A stretch of DNA of 64,000 nucleotides from Planctomyces sp. SH-PL62 (GTDB lineage Bacteria; Planctomycetota; Planctomycetia; Planctomycetales; Planctomycetaceae). Location of the stretch: the NCBI GenBank assembly GCA_945893045.1, contig CAMDEA010000005.1:42899-106898 (forward strand), read 5' to 3'. Under the pieces are notes generated by a model. It saw only the letters and a list, made by a program, of their open reading frames with translations. It was not told where the DNA came from and did no database searches. The translations under genes and the position numbers were made by a program. Of this stretch, positions 1 to 8,551 are shown piece by piece (position 1 is the first letter of the stretch; the number at the start of each line of letters is the position of its first letter).

Positions 1-1
1 C

Positions 2-40
2 TTGTTGTTCATCGAAGTGCCGATGGAGGCGCTGGTATGA
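2..40 (+). CDS. 3' end of an upstream gene (partial, unidentified)
   Basis: Only the last 12 codons are in the window, ending in a TGA that overlaps the ATG of the cytochrome b gene by four bases (ATGA). This coupling is typical of an operon. From context the missing gene could be a Rieske iron-sulfur subunit, which usually precedes cytochrome b, but the visible residues (ending in EVPMEALV) do not identify it. Confidence 0.55.
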   Translation: MLFIEVPMEALV

Positions 41-1086
41 ACGCCGTCAAACGCTGGTTTGCGGAACGCTTGCCGATCACCGGAGTGCAGTTGGAAGAGC
101 TGACCAACGAGCCGGTGCCGGCTCATCTGCGGCATTGGTGGTTTTGCCTGGGCGGAACGCCGGCGTATCTCTTCGTCGTGCAGATCGTGACCGGCATCTT
201 GCTCGCGTTCTATTACCAGCCGTCGCCGCAGACGGCCTATCAGTCGATCGACACGATCACGAATCAAGTTGCGTTTGGCTGGTACATCCGCGGGATGCAC
301 AAGTGGGCCGCGACGCTGATGATCGCGGCGGTGATCCTGCATCAGATGCGGGTTTACTTCACCGGCGCGTATCGGCAGCCGCGCGAGATCAATTGGATGG
401 TCGGCATGTGCCTGCTGCTCTGCACGCTGATCGTCGGCTTCACCGGCTACAGCCTCGTCTTCGAGCAACTCAGTTTCTGGGGAGCGACCGTCGCTGCGAA
501 CATCTGCGACACGGTGCCATACCTCGGCGTCTTCGCCAAGCGAATGCTGCTGGCCGGCGACACGTACAACGACAACACGCTGTCCCGGTTCTTCATCCTG
601 CACGCGGCCGTGCTGCCGGGGCTGATGATTCTGCTCATCGGCATTCACGTCGCGATCTTGCGGCTACAAGGAGTCAGCGAACTCCACTTCGAGAACGAAC
701 CGGCCGACGCTCCGAAGCACTTCGACTTCTTCCCCGACCACTTCTACACCGAACTGATCATCGGCCTGACGCTGATGATCCTGCTGAGCGTGCTGGCAAC
801 GGTGTTGCCCGTGACGCTCGGCCCGAAGGCCGATCCGCTGACGACTCCCGAAGTCATCAAGCCGGAGTGGTGGTTCTACGTGTCGTTTCGCTGGCTGAAG
901 TTGTTTTCCGGCACGTTCGCCGTGCTGAGTTCCGGGTTCGTCGTGTTCGTGATGTTCGTCTGGCCGTTCATCGACGGCTGGATTCGCAAACACACTCGGT
1001 TCAGCGAAGCGAGCGTCTGGATCGGCATCGTCGGCGTGTTCCTGTTAGTCGGCCTCACCGTGTGGGAGGCGGTGGTGGAACACTGA
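37..1086 (+). CDS. Cytochrome b of the b6 type (quinol:cytochrome c/plastocyanin-type reductase subunit)
   Basis: Membrane subunit that oxidises quinol and carries two b haems, normally with a Rieske protein. Seen: a four-helix haem-binding N-terminal half with the first His pair in MHKWAA...ILHQM (14 apart) and the second in FILHAAV...GIHVAI (15 apart). The wider second spacing is the b6 signature; mitochondrial-type bc1 has 14 in both. A Cys at about residue 37 in WWFCLGG aligns by eye with the b6 Cys (FYCLGG) that attaches haem c(i). The C-terminal half has the Qo motif as PEWWFY (about 275-281) and three helices, so at 349 aa it resembles a b6-subunit IV fusion. The start overlaps the preceding stop. 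The octahaem cytochrome downstream is a possible electron partner (inference). Confidence 0.9.
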   Translation: MNAVKRWFAERLPITGVQLEELTNEPVPAHLRHWWFCLGGTPAYLFVVQIVTGILLAFYYQPSPQTAYQSIDTITNQVAFGWYIRGMHKWAATLMIAAVILHQMRVYFTGAYRQPREINWMVGMCLLLCTLIVGFTGYSLVFEQLSFWGATVAANICDTVPYLGVFAKRMLLAGDTYNDNTLSRFFILHAAVLPGLMILLIGIHVAILRLQGVSELHFENEPADAPKHFDFFPDHFYTELIIGLTLMILLSVLATVLPVTLGPKADPLTTPEVIKPEWWFYVSFRWLKLFSGTFAVLSSGFVVFVMFVWPFIDGWIRKHTRFSEASVWIGIVGVFLLVGLTVWEAVVEH

Positions 1087-1132
1087 TGAGGAATAAATGA
1101 TGCGGAATAAGGGACGAAGGATCCTTGATGAA

Positions 1133-1396
1133 TCACGATGAGCTGCGGCGCGATTTGCGCCAAACAAATACCCCACCCACAATCGCAACGAGCCCTGACA
1201 CAATCCCTACCGAGCTGAGGACAATGACCATTTCCTTGCCGAGCGGTGAAGCGAACCCAGACATCCAGAGGAAGAAAAGGCCCGTGGCTGCGATTCCCAC
1301 TCCAACCAGCATCAGCAAAACAGCGACGACGCGCAACACGGCATCACCCCAATCGCTTCGAAGATAAATGAACCACAAAACAGACAAGCCGATCAT
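1133..1396 (-). CDS. Small integral membrane protein of unknown function
   Basis: Predicted 87-aa protein with three hydrophobic segments (starting IGLSVLWFIYL, then VLRVVAVLLMLVGVGIAATGLFFLW and IVLSSVGIVSGLVAIVGGVFVW) and a basic C-terminal tail. No family recognised. The ORF track starts at a TTG at 1414; I prefer the ATG at 1396 because it opens directly onto the first membrane segment. It lies antisense between cytochrome b and the octahaem gene, and its upstream region is shared with that gene's leader. The plus-strand ORF 1125-1367 over the same bases is low-complexity and less credible. Confidence 0.5.
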   Translation of the reverse strand: MIGLSVLWFIYLRSDWGDAVLRVVAVLLMLVGVGIAATGLFFLWMSGFASPLGKEMVIVLSSVGIVSGLVAIVGGVFVWRKSRRSSS

Positions 1397-1441
1397 GGCT
1401 TGCCTGACCCTCAACCCTCAACCCTCAACCGACAACTAATT

Positions 1442-3040
1442 ATGACTCTGCAAACCAAACGATATCTCATTGGATTTCTCGGCCTGCTTTTTTTGGCTTC
1501 GCTAGTGCTGGTGCAAGCGATGGAGATTGCTCGCAAGCGTGAGGAGGTCGGCATCACGTCGGGACATGTCGCGGTGCCGGCGACGTCAAAGAGTTGCGTC
1601 GAGTGTCATGGGAAATCGTCGCCGGGGATCATCGACCATTGGAAATTCAGCACTCACGCTCAAAAGGGTGTCGGATGCGTCGAATGCCATCTGGCTCAGA
1701 AGGGGGATGTCGATGGCTTTACGCATTACGGCCATCTCATCGCGACCGTGGTGACTCCGAAGGACTGCGGACGATGTCACGAGAAGGAGACGACCGAGTT
1801 CACTCACAGCCATCATGCGAAAGCGGGGAACATTCTCGCGTCGCTCGACAATTTTTTGGCCGAGACCGTCGAGGGTTCACGGACGCCGTTCAATCCGCAT
1901 TCGCCGACACCGGGCAAGCCGGACATTCACGAAGTCAACGGGATGTCGAGCGCCGCCGTCGGTTGTCAGCAGTGTCACGGCAGCAAGGTGGCGTTGCTGG
2001 CGAAGGACGGCGGAAAGATCACGCTCGATGACTTGAAGCCCGATGCGAAAGGGCAGCCGACAAATCTGGATGTGCTCGACCGCATCGCCAAGACCGAAGA
2101 CGGCCGACCAAAGTTGCATGCCGACACTTGGCCGAACACCGGCATCGGGCGGTTGAATCTCGATGGCTCGTTGGGTTCGTGCTCGGCGTGTCACAGCCGG
2201 CATGACTTCTCGCCGCGACGTGCGCGGCAGCCGGAGAACTGCGGCAAGTGCCACCTCGGTCCGGATCATCCGCAGAAAGAAATCTACGAAGAGTCGAAGC
2301 ACGGCGTGGCGTTTCGTGACCTCAAGGATCACATGAATCTCAACGCCAAGGATTGGGTGCTGGGCAAGGATTACTCGCAGGCTCCGACGTGCGCGACGTG
2401 TCACATGTCGGGTCACTCGAAGAACGGCGGGACGATCACGCACGATCCCGGCAAGCGCATCTCGTGGACGAACCGGCCGCCGGTCAGCGCGGTGCTCGAT
2501 ACCGATGCGAACGGCAAGCTCGTCACTGAAGCCGATCCGGCCAAGCGGCGTGCGCTCGTCACGTTCTCGGCCGAGGAGAAGCGGACCAACATGAAGCAGG
2601 TCTGTCATCACTGCCACACGCCCGATTACGTCAATGGGTTCTACAAGCAATACGACGACTTCATCGTGAACTACAACGAGAAGTTCGGCAAGCCGGGCCA
2701 GGCGATCATCGCCGCGATGCGGAAGCACGAACTGCTCACCAAGACCGAGTTCGATGAGGAGATCGAATGGACCTGGTTCTATCTCTGGCACCACGAGGGC
2801 CGGCGTGCCCGGCACGGAGCGTCGATGATGGCTCCCGATTACGCTCACTGGCACGGCATGTTTGAAGTGGCTGAGCGGTTTTACATGAAGCTCATCCCGC
2901 AAGCTCGCGAGATCACCAAGCACGCCGCCGAATCCGGCCAGGCCGATCAAGCGCGGGCCGTCAACGCGGTCATCGACGAAATCCTCGCCCGCCCCGAACA
3001 CATGTGGCAGGACACCGGCAAGAAGCCGGCCGCGAAGTAG
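1442..3040 (+). CDS. Octahaem cytochrome c of the hydroxylamine oxidoreductase (HAO) family
   Basis: 532-aa protein with eight CXXCH haem motifs (CVECH twice, CGRCH, CQQCH, CSACH, CGKCH, CATCH, CHHCH) and an N-terminal hydrophobic anchor (YLIGFLGLLFLASLVLV). Motif number, length and the C-terminal segment WHHEGRRARHGASMMAPDYAHWHG match the HAO family, whose members oxidise hydroxylamine or hydrazine, or run in reverse to reduce nitrite. The Tyr in APDYAHWHG lies where the P460 cross-linking Tyr would be expected, but only an alignment could settle that. ATG 1442 is chosen over the ORF start at 1400 because it begins the signal anchor. The stop codon TAG is part of a GTAG repeat foot. The neighbouring b6-type cytochrome suggests quinone coupling. 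Confidence 0.85.
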   Translation: MTLQTKRYLIGFLGLLFLASLVLVQAMEIARKREEVGITSGHVAVPATSKSCVECHGKSSPGIIDHWKFSTHAQKGVGCVECHLAQKGDVDGFTHYGHLIATVVTPKDCGRCHEKETTEFTHSHHAKAGNILASLDNFLAETVEGSRTPFNPHSPTPGKPDIHEVNGMSSAAVGCQQCHGSKVALLAKDGGKITLDDLKPDAKGQPTNLDVLDRIAKTEDGRPKLHADTWPNTGIGRLNLDGSLGSCSACHSRHDFSPRRARQPENCGKCHLGPDHPQKEIYEESKHGVAFRDLKDHMNLNAKDWVLGKDYSQAPTCATCHMSGHSKNGGTITHDPGKRISWTNRPPVSAVLDTDANGKLVTEADPAKRRALVTFSAEEKRTNMKQVCHHCHTPDYVNGFYKQYDDFIVNYNEKFGKPGQAIIAAMRKHELLTKTEFDEEIEWTWFYLWHHEGRRARHGASMMAPDYAHWHGMFEVAERFYMKLIPQAREITKHAAESGQADQARAVNAVIDEILARPEHMWQDTGKKPAAK

Positions 3041-3092
3041 TTCGGACGCCTACGTCCGAACGGATCGACCGGACGTAGGCGTCCGGTCTACG
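3037..3092. repeat. Paired GTAG hairpin repeat, family A, copy 1
   Basis: Two inverted small hairpins: GTAG-TTCGGACG-CCTA-CGTCCGAA and, reversed, ACCGGACG-TAGG-CGTCCGGT-CTAC. The TAG of GTAG is the stop codon of the octahaem gene. Confidence 0.9.
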
Positions 3093-3184
3093 AATTGATG
3101 AATTCGCCTCCGGCTTGCCAGCGGCTGGAAATGTTTATGGAATGCCGCTCTCGAATCCGCTTCCCGACAGCCAGGAAGACCGGT

Positions 3185-5812
3185 ATGGCATTCAACGCAC
3201 GCACGGTGGTTTTGGTCTTCTCCGTTCTGATCGTCACGATGCCGACGCTCGTGCCGGCGCAGACGGCTCCGTCGCAGGATGCAGCCGCCTTGGAATTCTT
3301 CGAGAAGAAGATTCGCCCGCTCTTGGCCGACAACTGCTTTAACTGCCATTCGACCAACACGAATTCGCGAGGCGGGCTGCGGGTGGATGATCGCAATGGG
3401 TTGATCGCGGGGGGTGATCGTGGGGCGGCCATCGTTCCGGGCGATCCCGAAAAGAGTTTGCTGATCAAGGCGGTGCGGCAGACGGACAAGCTCAAGATGC
3501 CGCCGATGAAGCAGCTCACTGAGCAGCAGATCGCCGACCTCACCAAATGGATTCAAGACGGAGCCGTCTGGCCGCAAGTCGAATTCACGCTACCGAAAGG
3601 CGATCCCACTCCCGAATACGCCAGACTGCGCAAAGAGCATTGGGCGTGGCAGCCGCTGCGGGACGTGAAAGCTCCGACCGTTCGCTTGGCCGATTGGGCG
3701 CGTGGTGAGATTGATCAATTCCTTCAAGCCAAACTGGAGCAGCAAGGACTGACTCCGGTCAGCGATGCGGACAAGATCACGCTGATCCGCCGCGTGACGT
3801 TTGATTTAACCGGTCTGCCGCCAACGCTCGATGAGATCGCCGCGTTCGTGAAGGACGATTCCACGACGGCGTTCGAGACGCTCGTCGATCGCTTGCTGGC
3901 CTCGGCCGGGTTTGGTGAGCGTTGGGGCCGGCACTGGTTGGATGTGGCTCGGTATGGCGAATCGACCGGCTCGGCGCGCAATCTTCCGTACCCTCATGCG
4001 TGGCGGTATCGAGACTACGTCATCGACGCTTTCAATAATGACAAGCCGTATGACCAGTTCCTTCGCGAGCAGATTGCCGGCGACCTGCTCCCCGCGACAT
4101 CGGAAGCCCAGCGCGATGAGCAACTGATCGCGACCGGGTTCCTGGCGCTCGGCGTGAAGGACGTTAATCAGCGATACAAAGTCCGCTTCGTCATGGACAA
4201 CGTCGATGAGCAGATCGACACAGTCAGCCGCGCGGTGCTCGGCCTGACGGCAAGTTGTGCTCGCTGCCACGACCACAAATTCGATCCGATTCCGCAGACG
4301 GACTATTACGCATTGGCGGGTATCTTCCGCAGCACGGACCTGTGTGCTGGCGTGCGGAACAAGATGGGGGGCGGCGGACTCGATTACTACGACACCGACC
4401 TGCTGTTGAAGCTGGGGTCAGCACCAAGTTCGAGTGCCGACTCGGCGACGAAGCGCGATGAGATCAAGAAGGCACTGGCTGAAGCCCGCGCCGAGTTGCA
4501 GGCACTGGCCGACAGCAAAGAAGGAAACGAACTCGCCCCGGACGGACGGCAGAAGAACGTCATCGCACGCGAGAAAGTCGCGAAGCTGCAAGCGGAGATG
4601 CTCGCGCTCAGTGACCCGGCGATGCAGGGGCCGGTCGCGTTCGGTGTTCGCGATTCGCAATCCATCAGCGACACCGAAATTCGTGTGCGCGGCGAAGCCG
4701 AAAAACTTGGTCCGGTTGTGGCACGCGGATTCCTCGGCACGATCCCGGTCCCCGATGCACCGCCAGTGAATCCGAATCAAAGCGGCCGGTTGGAATTGGC
4801 TCAGTGGTTGACCAGCGAGAAGAACCCGCTCACGTCGCGCGTGATGGTCAATCGGATTTGGCAGCACTTGTTCGGTCAAGGATTGGTGCTCAGCGTCGAT
4901 AACTTTGGAGTGACCGGCGATGCGCCGTCGCATCCGGAGTTGTTGGATCATCTGGCGCAGCGATTCGTTCGCGAGGGGTGGTCGGTCAAGAAGCTCGTGC
5001 GAGCGATCGTGTTGACCCGCGCGTATCAACTCGGATCGGAGACTCCCTCAACCCACATGGCGACTGATCCCGCGAACGAGTTGGTCTGGCGGCACAGCCC
5101 GCGACGGCTCGATGCCGAAGAGATTCGGGACGCGACTCTGGCGGCGGCCGGAACGCTGAATCTGTCTCGCCCTGAGGCATCGCTCGCGAAGGACTTCAAA
5201 GTCACTGAACTGCGCAACAACGGCCCGGAAGCTCAACGGCTCTTGAGCGGTGCCGTTCGCAACACACAGCGCAGCGTCTATCTGCCGCTGGTCCGGAACA
5301 TCACGCCGACGTCGCTGGACGTCTTTGACTTTGCCACGCAAGGCATGGTCACCGGCAGCCGCGACACGACGACGGTGGCGACTCAAGCTCTGTACCTCTT
5401 GAACGACCCATTCGTGCGCCGCCAGTCGTTGGCCTTTGCCGATCGACTTCTCAAACAAACCGACCTGAACGACGCCGCTCGCGTGGACTTGGCGTATCAA
5501 TTGGCAATGGGCCGGGCCGCGACGACCGCCGAGATCGAACGTGGCACGAACTATCTGACGGACTACGCAGCGGCCGCTCGTGAAGTCCCGGCTCCGAAGA
5601 TCGCGCAAGCACCGCGCCAACGAGCGGCCGACAAAGCTCCGGCGGTCGCGACAAACGCGCAAGCGGCGGCGATCATCAACCCCGATCAAGTTCCGCGCGA
5701 GGAAGAAACGGCGCAGCACGAATTCATCGAGCCAACGGATCCCCGACACGCCGCTTGGTTCAGTTTCTGCCAAGCGCTGCTGGGGAGCGCGGAGTTTCGT
5801 TTTATTAAGTAG
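3185..5812 (+). CDS. Planctomycete cytochrome-domain protein (PSCyt1-DUF1549-DUF1553)
   Basis: 875-aa exported protein typical of Planctomycetota. After a signal peptide (about 1-25) comes a PSCyt1 domain with a CFNCH haem motif, then DUF1549 (containing TFDLTGLPPT and ERWGRHWLDVARYGES) with a further CARCH motif followed by DHKFDPIP. DUF1553 follows (NPLTSRVMVNRIWQHLFGQGLV, SPRRLDAEEIRDA). The biochemical role of the family is not established; it is usually paired with a DUF1501 protein, as here. The internal ATG 3185 is used because it begins the signal sequence; the 30 codons before it lie next to a repeat. A proline/alanine-rich stretch near residues 795-850 looks like a low-complexity insert. 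The stop codon is supplied by the GTAG of the next repeat. Confidence 0.9.
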   Translation: MAFNARTVVLVFSVLIVTMPTLVPAQTAPSQDAAALEFFEKKIRPLLADNCFNCHSTNTNSRGGLRVDDRNGLIAGGDRGAAIVPGDPEKSLLIKAVRQTDKLKMPPMKQLTEQQIADLTKWIQDGAVWPQVEFTLPKGDPTPEYARLRKEHWAWQPLRDVKAPTVRLADWARGEIDQFLQAKLEQQGLTPVSDADKITLIRRVTFDLTGLPPTLDEIAAFVKDDSTTAFETLVDRLLASAGFGERWGRHWLDVARYGESTGSARNLPYPHAWRYRDYVIDAFNNDKPYDQFLREQIAGDLLPATSEAQRDEQLIATGFLALGVKDVNQRYKVRFVMDNVDEQIDTVSRAVLGLTASCARCHDHKFDPIPQTDYYALAGIFRSTDLCAGVRNKMGGGGLDYYDTDLLLKLGSAPSSSADSATKRDEIKKALAEARAELQALADSKEGNELAPDGRQKNVIAREKVAKLQAEMLALSDPAMQGPVAFGVRDSQSISDTEIRVRGEAEKLGPVVARGFLGTIPVPDAPPVNPNQSGRLELAQWLTSEKNPLTSRVMVNRIWQHLFGQGLVLSVDNFGVTGDAPSHPELLDHLAQRFVREGWSVKKLVRAIVLTRAYQLGSETPSTHMATDPANELVWRHSPRRLDAEEIRDATLAAAGTLNLSRPEASLAKDFKVTELRNNGPEAQRLLSGAVRNTQRSVYLPLVRNITPTSLDVFDFATQGMVTGSRDTTTVATQALYLLNDPFVRRQSLAFADRLLKQTDLNDAARVDLAYQLAMGRAATTAEIERGTNYLTDYAAAAREVPAPKIAQAPRQRAADKAPAVATNAQAAAIINPDQVPREEETAQHEFIEPTDPRHAAWFSFCQALLGSAEFRFIK

Positions 5813-5871
5813 TTCGGACGCCTACGTCCGAACGATTGCCAGACTGGACGTAGGCGTCCGGTCTACGACGT
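5809..5871. repeat. Paired GTAG hairpin repeat, family A, copy 2
   Basis: Same hairpins as copy 1, with one G-T pair in the right stem. GTAG again provides the stop codon of the upstream gene (DUF1553 protein). Confidence 0.9.
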
Positions 5872-5894
5872 GACCCTTCTCGAAGGATGCGACG

Positions 5895-7301
5895 ATGTTG
5901 AATCCTCAACCGAATTCCAACTTGCTCGATCGCCGACTGTCGCGGCGGCAAGCGCTCAAGACCAGCAGTGCCGGCTTCGGATATCTCGCGCTCGCCGGAC
6001 TGCTCGGCCAAGACGTGGCGCGGAATCGCGCCGTCGCCAATGAGCCACCTCACGCGCTGCGCCCGCTGGCACCCAAGGCACCGCATTCCAAGGTGCAGGC
6101 CAAGCGAATCATCTTCTGTTTCATGGAAGGAGCGGCTTCGCAACTCGACACCTGGGAATATAAGCCGCAGCTTCAAAAGGACGGCGGCAAGGTCGGACCC
6201 GGCGGCGGGCTGTTGACGGCGTCCAAGTTCAAGTTCAGTCAACACGGTCAGACGGGAACGTGGGTTTCGGAACTCTTCCCGCATACGGCGAGGCATGTCG
6301 ATGACCTCTGCTTCATTCGCGGTCTGCACACGGACACTCCGGCGCACCCGCAGGCGTGCATTCAGCTTCACACGGGGACCGCGATCGCCTCGCTGACGCG
6401 GCCGTCGATGGGAGCCTGGCTGATGTACGGCTTGGGAACCGAGAACCAAGACCTGCCCGGTTACGTCACGATCAACCCCTCCGCGAACTTTGGCGGAGCG
6501 ATCAACTTCGGCAGCGCGTTCTTGCCCGCTCACTTCCAGGGCACGCGGATCGCTGACACCGGCTTCGTGCCCAACCTAAAAGCGCAGACCGTGACGACAC
6601 TGCAACGCAAGCAGATCGACTTGATTCAGTCGCTCAACCGCGACCTCGCCGCAACGCCCGGCGCGCCGGATCAGCTTGAGGGGGTCATTCAATCCTACGA
6701 GCTGGCGTTCAAGATGCAGGGCAAGGTTCCGGAACTGCTCAACATCTCAAAAGAGCCGCAGTCAGTGCTTGATGCTTACGGAGTGAAGCCCGGCCCGGCC
6801 GGCAGCTTCGCGCGGCAATGTTTGATGGCGCGGCGATTGACCGAAGCGGGAGTCCGCTTCGTCGAGATCTGTCATCCCGGTTGGGACCAACACAACAACC
6901 TGCATCGCGACCTGATCAAGAACTCCGCCGCGACCGATCAACCCACCGCCGCACTGCTGGACGATCTCGGCCAGCGCGGGTTGTTGGATGACACGCTGGT
7001 CCTGTTCGGCAGCGAGTTCGGCCGCATGCCGACTGCTCAAGGCCCTGACGGCCGCGATCACAACATCACCGGCTACCCAATGTGGTTGGCCGGAGCCGGT
7101 GTGAAGAAGGGCTTTTCGCATGGAGCCACCGACGAATACGGCCTGCACGCGGTCGAAGGTCGGATGCACACGACCGACCTGCACGCCACGCTGTTGGCGC
7201 TGATGGGACTCGATCACGAACAACTGACCTACCGCTACGCCGGTCGCGATTTCCGGCTGACCGATGTCGCCGGCAATGTGGCTCACGAGATCTTTGCTTG
7301 A
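5895..7301 (+). CDS. DUF1501 family protein, Tat-exported
   Basis: 468-aa protein with a twin-arginine signal (RRLSRRQALKTSSAGFGYLALAG) and the DUF1501 fold, related to alkaline-phosphatase/sulfatase-like hydrolases: RIIFCFMEGAASQLDTWE near the N-terminus, GVRFVEICHPGWDQHNN in the middle, and LVLFGSEFGRMP plus GRDHN near the C-terminus. Function unproven; it is the usual partner of PSCyt1/DUF1549/DUF1553 proteins, and the gene directly follows one across a short repeat. The start has a good ribosome binding site (GAAGGA). Confidence 0.9.
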   Translation: MLNPQPNSNLLDRRLSRRQALKTSSAGFGYLALAGLLGQDVARNRAVANEPPHALRPLAPKAPHSKVQAKRIIFCFMEGAASQLDTWEYKPQLQKDGGKVGPGGGLLTASKFKFSQHGQTGTWVSELFPHTARHVDDLCFIRGLHTDTPAHPQACIQLHTGTAIASLTRPSMGAWLMYGLGTENQDLPGYVTINPSANFGGAINFGSAFLPAHFQGTRIADTGFVPNLKAQTVTTLQRKQIDLIQSLNRDLAATPGAPDQLEGVIQSYELAFKMQGKVPELLNISKEPQSVLDAYGVKPGPAGSFARQCLMARRLTEAGVRFVEICHPGWDQHNNLHRDLIKNSAATDQPTAALLDDLGQRGLLDDTLVLFGSEFGRMPTAQGPDGRDHNITGYPMWLAGAGVKKGFSHGATDEYGLHAVEGRMHTTDLHATLLALMGLDHEQLTYRYAGRDFRLTDVAGNVAHEIFA

Positions 7302-7390
7302 ATCGGGCGCACGACTTCTGTGCGCAGAGCCGGGGTCAGGTGTTCGGATTTCTGTTTTGGCGTCGCGAATGGATACCAACGGGGTCGATC

Positions 7391-8467
7391 ATGAAATCTC
7401 TGCTTGGCTTCTGCCTCATCGTGTGGCTCGCGAATGTTGCGGTGGCTCAAACCGACCTCGTGCAAGTCCGCGATGAGGCGAGTCTCAGGGCCGCGCTGCC
7501 GACGCTGACGACCGGAACGATTCTGCGAATCGCTCCTGGCGAATATCCGGGCGGCCACGACGTCAAAGACGTGGCGAATCTGACGATCGAAGCGGCCGAT
7601 CCCGACAAGCCCCCGCATTTCAAAGGGGGCAGCTATGCCTGGCACTTCTCCGGCTGCTCCGGCCTGAAACTGCGTCACCTGCGAGCCAGCGGTCAGAGCC
7701 ACAACGGTTTTAATCTGGACGACGGCGGCCGAGCCGATCGCCCAATGCAGAACGTCAGGCTGGAGCATCTCGACATTAGCGACATCGGACCGAAAGGGAA
7801 TTTCGATGGTCTCAAGTGCTCCGGCCTGGACGACGTGACGATTCGCAACTGCACGATCGAAGGCTGGGGCGGACAGGCGATCGACTTCGTGGGCTGTCAT
7901 CGAGTCGTGGTCTCCGAGTGCCGCTTCACCGGCAAGCCGAGTCACTCGCAAGCCAGCGGAGTGCAGTGCAAAGGAGGCAGCGAAGACGTGACGATCGAAA
8001 ACTGTCGCTTCGTCAACGCCGGCCAACGTCCCATCAACGCGGGCGGCTCAACGGGCCTAGCGTACTTCCGGCCGGCCGGCGCGAAATACGAAGCGCGGCG
8101 AATCCTCATCCGCAAGAACGAGATTTCCGGATCGTTGTGTGCCTGCGCCTTCACCGGCGTGGAAGGCGCTGAGTTCTCCGACAACACGATTCTCTTCCCA
8201 GAGAAGTGGATCTTCCGCATCCTGCAAGAAACCACCGAACCCGGCTTCGTCCCCTGCCGCAACGTGCTCATCGAAAACAACGCAATCGTCTTCCGCCGGT
8301 CCGAAGTCAGCGTGGAGGTGAACATCGGAGCCAAAACCGCCCCGGAAACATTTCGATTCGCCAAGAACCGCTGGTTCGCCGAAGACCGCCCGGATCGCTC
8401 GCGCCCGCAATTGCCGACCAATGAAACAGACGGCACCTACGGCCGCGATCCGCGCGTCAAGAAGTGA
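7391..8467 (+). CDS. Secreted right-handed parallel beta-helix protein (pectate-lyase-like fold)
   Basis: 358-aa protein with a clear signal peptide (MKSLLGFCLIVWLANVAVAQ). The body has repeated short-strand turns typical of a beta-helix (VTIRNCTIEGWGG, VVVSECRFTG, VTIENCRFVNAG, ILIRKNEISG, VLIENNAIVF). Such proteins often bind or cleave acidic polysaccharides, but no lyase catalytic residues are recognisable, so the activity is unknown. The ORF track begins 103 codons earlier at 7082, inside the DUF1501 gene; ATG 7391 begins the signal peptide. A repeat element follows the stop. Confidence 0.8.
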   Translation: MKSLLGFCLIVWLANVAVAQTDLVQVRDEASLRAALPTLTTGTILRIAPGEYPGGHDVKDVANLTIEAADPDKPPHFKGGSYAWHFSGCSGLKLRHLRASGQSHNGFNLDDGGRADRPMQNVRLEHLDISDIGPKGNFDGLKCSGLDDVTIRNCTIEGWGGQAIDFVGCHRVVVSECRFTGKPSHSQASGVQCKGGSEDVTIENCRFVNAGQRPINAGGSTGLAYFRPAGAKYEARRILIRKNEISGSLCACAFTGVEGAEFSDNTILFPEKWIFRILQETTEPGFVPCRNVLIENNAIVFRRSEVSVEVNIGAKTAPETFRFAKNRWFAEDRPDRSRPQLPTNETDGTYGRDPRVKK

Positions 8468-8471
8468 GTCC

Positions 8472-8537
8472 GTAGCCACGTTCGCCAGAACGTGGGTTTT
8501 CCGTGAGTTGTTCCCACGTTCTGGCGAACGTGGCTAC
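8472..8537. repeat. Paired GTAG hairpin repeat, family F, copy 1
   Basis: GTAG-CCACGTTC-GCCA-GAACGTGG, a short spacer, then the complementary hairpin ending CTAC. Located between the convergent beta-helix and sulfatase genes. Confidence 0.9.
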
Positions 8538-8551
8538 GGTTTTTGAAACAG

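Noticed and set aside
1442-3040. Evidence of an ammonia-oxidising or anammox lifestyle
   Set aside because: A single octahaem HAO-family gene without amo, hzs or other partner genes is not enough; such proteins also act in reductive or detoxifying roles.
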